Assembly (NCBI GenBank): GCA_021324445.1
Contig: JAJPJC010000450.1
Coordinates: 1-64,000, forward strand
DNA from: Isosphaeraceae bacterium
GTDB taxonomy: Bacteria; Planctomycetota; Planctomycetia; Isosphaerales; Isosphaeraceae
DNA: 64,000 nucleotides
Direction: 5' to 3'
Part shown: piece by piece, positions 1 to 7,138 of the stretch
Layout: each line of letters starts with the position of its first letter
Position numbering within the stretch: the first letter of the stretch is position 1
Notes under the pieces: generated by a model
What the model was told of the DNA's origin: nothing
Seen by the model: the letters and a program-made list of their open reading frames with translations, nothing else
The model's database searches: none
Translations under genes and position numbers: made by a program

Positions 1-69
1 GATCAGATGCTCCGATGACCCAAATGCGCCAGGGCAATTTGAGGGCGGAACGGGTCGATTTCCCCTATT

Positions 70-435
70 TTAACAGTCGTGGCGGGCGATTTGCAAAACT
101 CCAGTAGGTACATGCGAGAGGGCCTCCGGCGATTGCTGCCGGATCTGATCGAGTTTGACGCGGGTCATCTCCCCGCCGGGGAAGGCCACACTCGCTTCGC
201 CGTCGCCGTTCTCGATCAGCAGAGCTGTGATCCAACCCTCCACCTGGTCGCCCCTGGCCGCCGGCACACCCGCGCCAATTGGCTCATCATCGAGAGTCGT
301 GAAATAGTGAACGGGAGCCGCCCCAATGTAGTCGGTCCCATCCGAACTGGCAACCCGAAAGACGCGTTCTCCGGAAAAGCCACTGCGCGAGATCCGGCAT
401 CCGACGCCAACAGATCGGGTCCGATTCATGACCAT
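70..435 (-). CDS. Small hypothetical protein
   Basis: This 121-residue reading frame has no family I recognise. Its composition is that of a folded protein: alternating hydrophobic and charged residues around VEGWITALLIENGDG and a VFRVASSDGTDYIG stretch that looks like beta strands. There is no signal peptide or membrane segment. It starts with ATG at 435 and is transcribed away from the sugar kinase that follows, so 436-652 is a divergent regulatory gap. The overlapping plus-strand frame over the same bases is poorer in composition and was not chosen. Function unknown. Confidence 0.5.
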   Translation of the reverse strand: MVMNRTRSVGVGCRISRSGFSGERVFRVASSDGTDYIGAAPVHYFTTLDDEPIGAGVPAARGDQVEGWITALLIENGDGEASVAFPGGEMTRVKLDQIRQQSPEALSHVPTGVLQIARHDC

Positions 436-652
436 TCTCCTGCCGGGAGGTTATCCCTGCCGTCATCTGGACATTAGCACATCCACTGCGCGGAGGGCAA
501 GCCCGGATCTCGGGATGGCTGGGGGCCACTGGGGAGTGAAACGAGCCTTCGGTTGCCGGAGGATGAGGATGTTCCGGATGAGGCAGCCGAGTTATTCTGC
601 TCAGAGAAGGGTCGGGCTCCAACCAGTCTCACCGACGAGAGAAGGTCTTCCC

Positions 653-2179
653 ATGGACACGATCGCGGGGCGTCGACGGTTGCTCCTGGGCCTGGATGTC
701 GGCACGCAGAGCCTGCGGGCGGCGCTGGTGGACGAGCACGGCCGGACGGTGGCTTACGGAGTGGCGCCCATCGAGACGACCTTCCCGAAGCCGACCTGGG
801 CCGAGCAGCAGCCGGCGGAATGGTGGTCGGCCGCCGGGACGGCGGTGCGCGCAGCCCTGGAACAAGGAAGCATCGCCGCGGAGCAGGTCGCGGCGATTGG
901 CCTGGACTGTACGGCCTGCACGGTCGTGGCCTGCGACGCCGACGGTCAGCCGCTGCGGCCGGCCTTGCTCTGGATGGATCAGCGCGCCTTCCGCGAGGCC
1001 GCCGAGATCAGCGCCACGGGCCATCCCATCCTCCGGTACGTCTCCGGACGGGTCTCGCCGGAATGGATGCTCCCCAAGGCGCTCTGGCTCAAGCGGAATG
1101 AGCCGGAGATCTACCACCGCGCCGGGCGGATCGTCGAAGGCACCGATTGGATGATGTTTCGCCTGACCAGCGAGTGGACCCTGTCGTTGAACCACGTCGC
1201 GGTCAAGTGGAACTACGCGCGGCCGGATGGCGGCTGGCCGATCGACTTGCACCAGGCGGTCGACCTGGGGGACCTGCGTGCAAAATGGCCCGAGGCCATC
1301 GTGCCGCTGGGCGGCGGGGCGGCGCGGCTCAGCCCGGCGGCGGCCGGTGCCTTGGGCCTGCCGGCGGGGATCCCGGTCGCCCAGGGCGGGATCGATGCCT
1401 ACCTGGGGATGCTCGGGCTCGGGGCCACCCAGGATGGGGACGTCGCCGTGATCGTCGGCTCGAGTACCTGCCACCTGGCGCAGTCGCGCGCGGGGGTCTT
1501 CGGCTCGGGGGCGGCCGGCTGTTACCCCGATGCGACGGTCGAGGGTCTGTACACGCTCGAGGCCGGTCAGACGGCCACCGGCTCGATCCTCGACTGGTTT
1601 CGCCGCCACTTCGCCGGCAACGAGCAACGCGAGGCCGAGCGGCGCGGCGTCCCGGTCTACCAGGTCCTGGATGAACGCGCCGCGGCGGTGCCCCCGGGTT
1701 CGGAAGGACTGGTCGTCCGCGACGACTGGCAGGGGAACCGGTCTCCCTACAAGGATCCCTCGGCGCGCGGGGCCATCGTGGGCTTGTCCCTGGCGCATGG
1801 GTCCGGCCACATCTTCCGCGCGATCTACGAGGCCACGGCCTGCGGCACGCGGCATATCCTCGAGGACGCCGCAGCTCATGGCCTGCGGGTCGAGCGCATC
1901 TTCCTCGGGGGCGGCGGCGCCAGGTCGAGCGTGTGGCTCCAGATCCACGCCGACATCTTGCAGAAGCCGGTGCACCTGGCCCGCGAGACCGAGGCCTGCG
2001 CGCTGGGCTCGGCCATGGCCGCGGCCGTCGCCGCCGGCATCTATCCCGACTTCGACGCGGCCGCGCGCGCCATGGTTGCCATCGAACGCGTCGTCGAGCC
2101 CAACCCGGCCCATGCCGGGGTCTACGATGAGCTGTTTGGACGATATGTTGAGCTGTATCGACGGCTCAAGGTGTCCTGA
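653..2179 (+). CDS. FGGY-family carbohydrate kinase
   Basis: ATP-dependent sugar or polyol kinase of 508 residues, the usual FGGY length. The N-terminal actin-like fold carries the phosphate-binding motif GLDVGTQS at residues 13-20. The QGGID motif places the probable catalytic Asp at residue 248, and the C-terminal half has the nucleotide-binding GGGGARSSVWLQ motif. The WAEQQPAEWW stretch and the RPALLWMDQRA motif resemble the pentulose/ribulokinase-like branch, but the substrate cannot be read from sequence alone. I chose the ATG at 653, where the GLDVGT fold begins and a GAGAAGG ribosome-binding site lies upstream. The open frame extends back to 428, but that extension has no FGGY similarity. 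The gene stands alone, with a divergent hypothetical gene upstream and hicAB downstream. Confidence 0.9.
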   Translation: MDTIAGRRRLLLGLDVGTQSLRAALVDEHGRTVAYGVAPIETTFPKPTWAEQQPAEWWSAAGTAVRAALEQGSIAAEQVAAIGLDCTACTVVACDADGQPLRPALLWMDQRAFREAAEISATGHPILRYVSGRVSPEWMLPKALWLKRNEPEIYHRAGRIVEGTDWMMFRLTSEWTLSLNHVAVKWNYARPDGGWPIDLHQAVDLGDLRAKWPEAIVPLGGGAARLSPAAAGALGLPAGIPVAQGGIDAYLGMLGLGATQDGDVAVIVGSSTCHLAQSRAGVFGSGAAGCYPDATVEGLYTLEAGQTATGSILDWFRRHFAGNEQREAERRGVPVYQVLDERAAAVPPGSEGLVVRDDWQGNRSPYKDPSARGAIVGLSLAHGSGHIFRAIYEATACGTRHILEDAAAHGLRVERIFLGGGGARSSVWLQIHADILQKPVHLARETEACALGSAMAAAVAAGIYPDFDAAARAMVAIERVVEPNPAHAGVYDELFGRYVELYRRLKVS

Positions 2180-2349
2180 GGCCAGCTCGGACTTCTCGTA
2201 CGCCGTGGAGGCCGCGGACCACCTCGATTCGGTCATCGGATGCCGGTTCGAGGGCGAATGTGGAGGGCCTGGGCGGCTGTTGTCCAAACGCCCGGATTCT
2301 GTCAGGATGGACTTCCAGCGCGGCTTGTTGAGTTCATCGGGGCGTTGCC

Positions 2350-2538
2350 GTGACGGTTCGCGCGGTCATCAAGTTGCTCGAAGCCGAGGGCTGGAATCTG
2401 GCTCGCCAACGGTCCAGCCACCGGCAGTTCAAGCATCCGACCAGGCCGGGGTTGGTGATGGTCGCCGGGCACCCGCCCAAGGTGCTGGCCCCGAAGACGG
2501 TCAAGAGCATCCTCCGCCAAGCAGGGCTCTCATCATGA
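2350..2538 (+). CDS. hicA: HicA-family mRNA interferase toxin
   Basis: A 62-residue HicA (YcfA-like) toxin, a double-stranded-RNA-binding-fold ribonuclease that cleaves mRNA. The family pattern is present: an N-terminal helix (VIKLLEAEGWNL), the catalytic-His segment RQRSSHRQFKHP, a strand before AGHPPKVLAPKT, and the terminal helix ILRQAGL. The start is GTG at 2350. Its stop codon overlaps the ATG of the next gene in an ATGA arrangement, the coupling expected for a hicAB operon. The gap of about 170 bases upstream would hold the promoter. Confidence 0.88.
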   Translation: MTVRAVIKLLEAEGWNLARQRSSHRQFKHPTRPGLVMVAGHPPKVLAPKTVKSILRQAGLSS

Positions 2539-2747
2539 AATACCTGATCATCCTGGAACCGACGGAGACGGGTTACTCGGCCTATTCCCCTGACCTCGAG
2601 GGGTGCGTGGCCGCTGGCGAGGACCGAGACGAGACGATCGCACTCATGCGCGAGGCGATCGCGTTCCACCTGGAAGGCATGGCCGCGGAGGGCTACCCCA
2701 TCCCGGCTCCGCAGTGTGAGTCTGCTTACATTGAGGTAGACGCCTGA
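2535..2747 (+). CDS. hicB: HicB-family antitoxin
   Basis: A 70-residue HicB antitoxin that binds and neutralises the HicA toxin. It shows the partial RNase H-like HicB fold: KYLIILEPTETGYSAYSPDLEGCVAAG is followed by an amphipathic helix, ETIALMREAIAFHLEGM. There is no C-terminal DNA-binding domain, so it belongs to the short HicB class, which usually leaves autoregulation to another element or to the complex. It overlaps hicA by four bases and is translationally coupled to it. A much longer open frame runs through the same bases from 1530, but only the part from 2535 has family similarity. Confidence 0.88.
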   Translation: MKYLIILEPTETGYSAYSPDLEGCVAAGEDRDETIALMREAIAFHLEGMAAEGYPIPAPQCESAYIEVDA

Positions 2748-2775
2748 CGAGGTGTTGCCGGGGACGGCCGCCGTC

Positions 2776-2805
2776 GAGCTGTATCGACAGCTCGAGGTAT
2801 CCCGA
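2776..2805 (+). repeat. Degenerate copy of the sugar-kinase 3' end
   Basis: These 30 bases match 2150-2179, the last codons and stop of the FGGY kinase, at 26 of 30 positions. The two copies are direct repeats that bracket the hicAB pair. In the second copy the stop codon has become CGA. The pattern looks like a target duplication or the scar of a recombination event that brought hicAB in. Confidence 0.6.
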
Positions 2806-2847
2806 CTGCGCCGTGCGCGCGTCGTGAGGACCCTGGGAGCCGGCTCG

Positions 2848-5238
2848 ATGATCTCGACTGTGCAAGCGTTCGATCTGGCCTGGAAACACTATCGAGCCGG
2901 CAACCTGCCGCAGGCGGCGCAGCTTTGCCGGCAGATCGTGCAAGCGGATGCGCGGCACGTCGATGCGTTGCATCTCCTCGGCGTGATCGCGGGCCGGACG
3001 GGTCAGGATGCTCGGGCCCTGGATTACCTCACGGCGGCGCTGCGCCTCAAGCCCGATTTCGCCGATGCGCACAACAGTCTCGGCATGGTGTATGTGAACC
3101 AGCGGAAGCTGGCGGAGGCCGCGGCGAGCTTCCGGCAGGCGGTGCGCGTCAAGCCGGACTATGCCGTGGCCCACAACAACCTGGGCAATGCCCTGCGGGA
3201 GCTGGGCGAGCTGGCGGCGTCGGTCGCCAGCTTTCAGGAGGCGCTCCGCCTCCAGCCGGACTATGCCGTGGCGCACTTCGGCCTGGGGATCGCCTTGCAG
3301 GTCCAGGGAAAGCTGAGCGAAGCGGCGGAGCATTATCAGCGAGCCGTCGACCGCCTCCCGGTCCATGCCGAAGCGCAGTTCCATCTGGGGTATGTGCTGC
3401 TCGAGCAAGGGCAGCCGGCGGCAGCTACGGCCCATCTGGATCAGGCCGTGCGCCTCAACGCCGACTATCCCGAGGCCCACCATAGCCTGGGAATTGCCCT
3501 CAAGGGCCAGGGAATGCTGGAAGACGCGATCACTCACTTTCAGCAAGCCCTGCGCCTCAAACCGGACTATGCCGATGCCCAGGTCAACCTGGGGAATGCC
3601 CGCCAGGAGCAAGGGAGGCTGGAGGAGGCCGTGGCCCACTATCGGCAGGCCCTGCGCCTCAAGCCGGACCATGCCGAGGCGTCCAACAACCTGGGGAATG
3701 CCCTCCGGGAGCAGGGGCAGCTCGAGGAGGCTGAGGTCTGTTTGCGCCAGGCGCTCCGCCTCCAGCCGGACTCGGCCGAGGCCCCCTACAACCTGGGTAT
3801 CGTGCTGTGGAGGCAAGGGCGGCTGGAGGAAGCGATCGCCTGCTATCAACAGGCCGTGCGCCTCCAGCCGGGCCACGCCGAGGCCCACCTGAATCTCGGC
3901 AACTGTTTCAAGGATCGAGGCCAGCTCGATGAGGCCATCGCCGCCTATCGCGCCGCACTCCAGCACCAGCCGGACGCCGCCCACATTCACTGTAATCTCG
4001 TCTTTGCCCTGCATTATCATCCTGCTTCTGACCAGCGGGCAATCTGGGAAGAAGCCCGGTACTGGAACGATCGGCACGCGGAACCCCTGAAGAAAACCAT
4101 CCAACCGCATGCCAATCGTCCGGATCCCGAGCGGCGTTTGCGGGTCGGCTATGTCTCGCCCGATTTCCATGAGCATCCCATTTCATCCTTTACCATCCCA
4201 CTCCTGTCGCGCCATGATCACCGGCTGCATGAAATCTTCTGCTATGCCAACGTGGAACGGCCGGATGCTTTCACCCAGAGGCTGCGCGGTTCCGCGGACG
4301 CGTGGCGGAGCACGGTGGGGCTCTCCGACCAGCAGGTTGCCGAAATGATCCGGCGCGATCAGATTGACGTCCTGGTGGATCTGGCCCTGCACACGGCCAA
4401 CAACCGGCTGCTGGTCTTTGCGCGCAAGCCGGCGCCTGTTCAAGTCACCTGGCTGGGATATCCCGGAACGACCGGGCTGGCGTGCATCGACTACCGTCTG
4501 ACGGATCCTTACCTCGATCCGCCGGGACTCTTCGATGCCTTCTACGCGGAAGAATCCATTCGGCTGCCCGACACATTCTGGTGTTATGACCCCGTGACCG
4601 AGACGCCGCCGGTGAATCCGCTTCCGGCCAGGGAATCCGGCGCGATCACCTTCGGCTGCTTGAACAACTTCTGCAAGATCAACGACGGATGTCTTGCTCT
4701 CTGGGCCAGAGTGTTGCAGGCCGTGCCGAGATCACGCTTCTTGTTGCGGGCCCCGCGCGGTCAGGCGCGGGACCATGTCGTGGCGGTGCTCCAGCATGAG
4801 GGGATTCCTTCGGCACGCGTGGAGTTTGCCGACAGGCAACCACGATGGGACTATTTTGAGCTGCACCACCGGATTGACCTGGGTCTGGATCCTCTCCCCT
4901 GCAATGGCGGCACCACGACCATGAACGCGTTCTGGATGGGGGTGCCCACCCTCACGCTGGTGGGTGAAACGGTGGTCGGCCGGGCAGGCTGGAGCCAGTT
5001 GTGCAACCTGGACCTGAAGGAGCTGGCCGCGGAGACACCCGAGCAGTTCGTGGCGCTGGCCGCCCAACTGGCCAGTGATCTGCCCCGGCTCCAGGAGTTG
5101 CGCAGCACGTTGCGGCAGCGGATGGTGCAGTCGCCGCTCATGGACGCCAACCGCTTCACACGCCATGTGGAGCAAGCCTATCGAGAAATGTGGCACAGAT
5201 GGTGCGAAGGCCGGCAGCCGGAACGGAACCGACTCTGA
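2848..5238 (+). CDS. TPR protein with O-GlcNAc transferase (SPINDLY-type) catalytic domain
   Basis: A 796-residue glycosyltransferase of the GT41 type. About eleven 34-residue tetratricopeptide repeats occupy roughly residues 35-410, each with the ALRLKPDYAxAHxNLG pattern. The catalytic domain starts near residue 430 with LRVGYVSPDFHEHP and includes the conserved segments VQVTWLGYPGTTGL and GAITFGCLNN, and a PLPCNGGTTTMNAFWMGVP nucleotide-sugar region. Eukaryotic and some bacterial relatives move GlcNAc or other sugars onto Ser/Thr of target proteins. The donor and targets here are unknown. I chose the ATG at 2848; the frame is open back to a GTG at 2752, but those codons derive from the repeated sugar-kinase end. 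There is no signal peptide, so it is probably cytoplasmic. Confidence 0.88.
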   Translation: MISTVQAFDLAWKHYRAGNLPQAAQLCRQIVQADARHVDALHLLGVIAGRTGQDARALDYLTAALRLKPDFADAHNSLGMVYVNQRKLAEAAASFRQAVRVKPDYAVAHNNLGNALRELGELAASVASFQEALRLQPDYAVAHFGLGIALQVQGKLSEAAEHYQRAVDRLPVHAEAQFHLGYVLLEQGQPAAATAHLDQAVRLNADYPEAHHSLGIALKGQGMLEDAITHFQQALRLKPDYADAQVNLGNARQEQGRLEEAVAHYRQALRLKPDHAEASNNLGNALREQGQLEEAEVCLRQALRLQPDSAEAPYNLGIVLWRQGRLEEAIACYQQAVRLQPGHAEAHLNLGNCFKDRGQLDEAIAAYRAALQHQPDAAHIHCNLVFALHYHPASDQRAIWEEARYWNDRHAEPLKKTIQPHANRPDPERRLRVGYVSPDFHEHPISSFTIPLLSRHDHRLHEIFCYANVERPDAFTQRLRGSADAWRSTVGLSDQQVAEMIRRDQIDVLVDLALHTANNRLLVFARKPAPVQVTWLGYPGTTGLACIDYRLTDPYLDPPGLFDAFYAEESIRLPDTFWCYDPVTETPPVNPLPARESGAITFGCLNNFCKINDGCLALWARVLQAVPRSRFLLRAPRGQARDHVVAVLQHEGIPSARVEFADRQPRWDYFELHHRIDLGLDPLPCNGGTTTMNAFWMGVPTLTLVGETVVGRAGWSQLCNLDLKELAAETPEQFVALAAQLASDLPRLQELRSTLRQRMVQSPLMDANRFTRHVEQAYREMWHRWCEGRQPERNRL

Positions 5239-5246
5239 TCGCCGGC

Positions 5247-5490
5247 TCAACGAGGGGTCCTGGCCCGCCAGAGGGTGACGGCGCCGCTATGGTCGGCGGC
5301 GGCCAGGGTGTTGCCATCGGGGCTGAACGCCACGGCGTTGACGCGGGCCTGGCAGTCCTTCAGACAAAGCAGCTCCTGCCCGGTGACCAGGTCCCAGAGC
5401 CGGACGGCTTTATCGTCGCCAGCGGATGCCAGGGTCGCTCCATCGGGGGAAACGGCGGGGCTGCGAACCGTGGCGGCGTGCTCCAGGACG
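5247..5490 (-). pseudogene. WD40-repeat protein remnant (C-terminal end only)
   Basis: Reading the minus strand in the frame of the stop codon at 5247-5249 gives two WD40 blades. One holds AVSPDGATLASAGDDKAV followed by RLWDLVTG, the other AVAFSPDGNTLAAADHSG followed by VTLWRA. There is no start codon or upstream blade in this frame, and the neighbouring open frame (5410-5925) is out of phase. It looks like the tail of a large WD40 protein of the kind planctomycetes often fuse to Ser/Thr kinases, left behind by deletion. Presumably not expressed. Confidence 0.65.
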
Positions 5491-5925
5491 GGCAGGAGCC
5501 GCCCCCACGCGGAGCACGCGCGGGGATCCCTTCGAGCGGCCGGGTGATGCGCGAGCCAACCGGCTCACCAGTCGCTCGAGGCCTTCTCGCTCCACCCGCT
5601 GGTCGCGCGGCGATTTCTCCGGCCGCTCCCGAGGCGGCATGGCCCATTCGTCCCCATTCGTGGGATCGAACACCACGATCGCGGCCCCCAGGGACGGGAT
5701 GCGGCCGAGAGCGAACCTCCAGCCACTCCAGAAGCGGTGCACCTCGAAGGCGCCGTCTCCGGGTGCGATGACGACCAGCCTCCGGTCGCGAATGAGAGCG
5801 ATGCCGCGCGGTGGCGATCGGACCCAGGATGACTCGAGCTCGGGACCGGGACCGCGCGGCACCCCATCGAGCACGTCGACCAGGAGCTGGAGCCGCGGGT
5901 CGGTCGGATCGAGTGTGGTCCGCAC
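5410..5925 (-). CDS. Hypothetical protein, 3' end probably rearranged
   Basis: Start GTG at 5925. The first 95 residues look like real protein, with strands such as GIALIRDRRLVVIAPGDGAFEV and RIPSLGAAIVVFDPTNGDEW. The remainder is Arg/Pro-rich, low in hydrophobic residues, and overlaps the WD40 remnant in another frame. The likely history is an intact hypothetical gene joined to foreign sequence near 5550. The frame is open upstream into the end of the YHS gene, so the true start is uncertain. No family recognised. Confidence 0.35.
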   Translation of the reverse strand: MRTTLDPTDPRLQLLVDVLDGVPRGPGPELESSWVRSPPRGIALIRDRRLVVIAPGDGAFEVHRFWSGWRFALGRIPSLGAAIVVFDPTNGDEWAMPPRERPEKSPRDQRVEREGLERLVSRLARASPGRSKGSPRVLRVGAAPARPGARRHGSQPRRFPRWSDPGIRWRR

Positions 5926-5972
5926 CTCGTCCGTCGCACCTGCGCTGAGTGGGGCGGCAGCCCCGCGCGGCC

Positions 5973-6959
5973 TCAGGGCTTCGCCAGCGCCGTGATTCGC
6001 TGGGCGGCCGTCCTGGCGGCCGGCGTGTCCGGGTAGTCCTGGACGATCCGGCGGTAGGAGCTCAGGGCGGCGTCGGCCTTGCCCGATTTCTCGAGGTTCT
6101 CCGCGATCCGAAGCAGGCTGGCCGCGCGGATCGCCGGCTGCGACGCGGCCGACTTCTTCGTGGGGGTGGCGGCCGGCTTCGCGTCGCCGACGTTCGACGC
6201 GCGCGCTGAATCGGCCGTCGAATCCTTGCGGCTCGGCGGCGCGGCCGGCGGGGGTCGCTTCGCCGTCGCCGATGGCGTGTCCACCACGTCGCCGGCGAAG
6301 GCGTCGTCGAACCGGCTGACGCGCGTCGGGACCGTGGGATTGGTCGTCTTCTCGGCCTGCGCTTGGAGGATCCGGGCGGCCTTCTGGATGTACTTCTCCG
6401 GGTTGTCGTGGAACTCATCGCGACAGCCCGTGCAACAGATCGGGAAGGTGCGGCCCTGGTAGGTCAGCGTCATGGTGGCTGCGCCACCGGTCACGATGCA
6501 CCTGGGCCGCTCCGTCGTCGACGAGCTGGCGGCCAGGGTTTCTCCCTCTCGGGTCAGGCCGATCTCCATCGTGGGGCGGAACTGGACGGCGCCAGGCTCG
6601 CGCCGGTCCACGCGCATGGTGTATCGGACGAAGTTGGCGTTGGGCCACAACGACAGCCGCAAGGTCCCGCGCTGCGCGGTCGAGCGACCCTCGAGCGCAA
6701 CCTGGTTGAGGACCAGCCTCTTGCCGGCGCTGTCGATCGCCCCCTCGAAGAGGACCGGCGCGCTGCCGGGCTGGGGACTGGTTCCCTCGAGGCGATAGCG
6801 TTTGCCGGCCGGGTCGTAGGTCAGCCTGGCGGCGGCGAGGACCTTCCCTCCCGTGATCGTGACCGACAGGCCGGTGGGTTGGCCCTTGGTGAAGACCCAG
6901 GCCCAGGAGTGCGACTCGGGCCAGCCCCGGAACCGCTGGGCGGGGTTGTCCCGGGGCAT
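5973..6959 (-). CDS. YHS-domain protein with C-terminal TPR-like helices (3' part of an interrupted gene)
   Basis: A 328-residue frame starting at ATG 6959. Residues 1-150 form a beta-rich domain of unknown family, with repeated strand patterns such as SVTITGGKVLAAARLTYD. Residues 150-200 match the YHS metal-binding domain (RCIVTGG, then TFPICCTGCRDEFHDNPEKY), with Cys pairs able to bind copper, zinc or iron. An Ala/Pro-rich linker follows, then a TPR-like helix pair (ALSSYRRIVQDYPDTPAARTAAQRI). The same frame continues upstream of a TAG at 6963-6965 into a signal peptide with a good ribosome-binding site, so this is probably the larger part of a 384-residue secreted protein. It is downstream of, and in an operon with, the redoxin/monooxygenase fusion. 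Confidence 0.7.
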   Translation of the reverse strand: MPRDNPAQRFRGWPESHSWAWVFTKGQPTGLSVTITGGKVLAAARLTYDPAGKRYRLEGTSPQPGSAPVLFEGAIDSAGKRLVLNQVALEGRSTAQRGTLRLSLWPNANFVRYTMRVDRREPGAVQFRPTMEIGLTREGETLAASSSTTERPRCIVTGGAATMTLTYQGRTFPICCTGCRDEFHDNPEKYIQKAARILQAQAEKTTNPTVPTRVSRFDDAFAGDVVDTPSATAKRPPPAAPPSRKDSTADSARASNVGDAKPAATPTKKSAASQPAIRAASLLRIAENLEKSGKADAALSSYRRIVQDYPDTPAARTAAQRITALAKP

Positions 6960-6962
6960 GGC

Positions 6963-7127
6963 CTAGCCGTTCCATCGGCCCGCCAGGTATTGCAGCGGCG
7001 CCCAGGCCGCGGGGATGTCGCGGGCGGAGGGCTCGTCACCCCGGGCCAACCCGGGGTGACCAAGGCTGCCGATCCAACTCATCGCCAGCCAGGTCCACGG
7101 CGCGACGATCCACGCGGTTCGGGTCAT
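6963..7127 (-). CDS. Signal peptide and N-terminus of the YHS protein, ended by an in-frame TAG
   Basis: ATG at 7127, preceded by TGAGGAA at good spacing, encodes 54 residues before a TAG at codon 55. The product begins with a hydrophobic export segment (MTRTAWIVAPWTWLAMSWIG) and ends in WAPLQYLAGRWNG. The codons after the TAG continue in frame as AMPRDNPAQRF with no change in character. The TAG could be a C-to-T change of CAG (Gln), a sequencing error or a real nonsense mutation. The start lies 12 bases after the stop of the upstream gene, consistent with co-transcription. Confidence 0.6.
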   Translation of the reverse strand: MTRTAWIVAPWTWLAMSWIGSLGHPGLARGDEPSARDIPAAWAPLQYLAGRWNG

Positions 7128-7138
7128 GACCGAATTCC

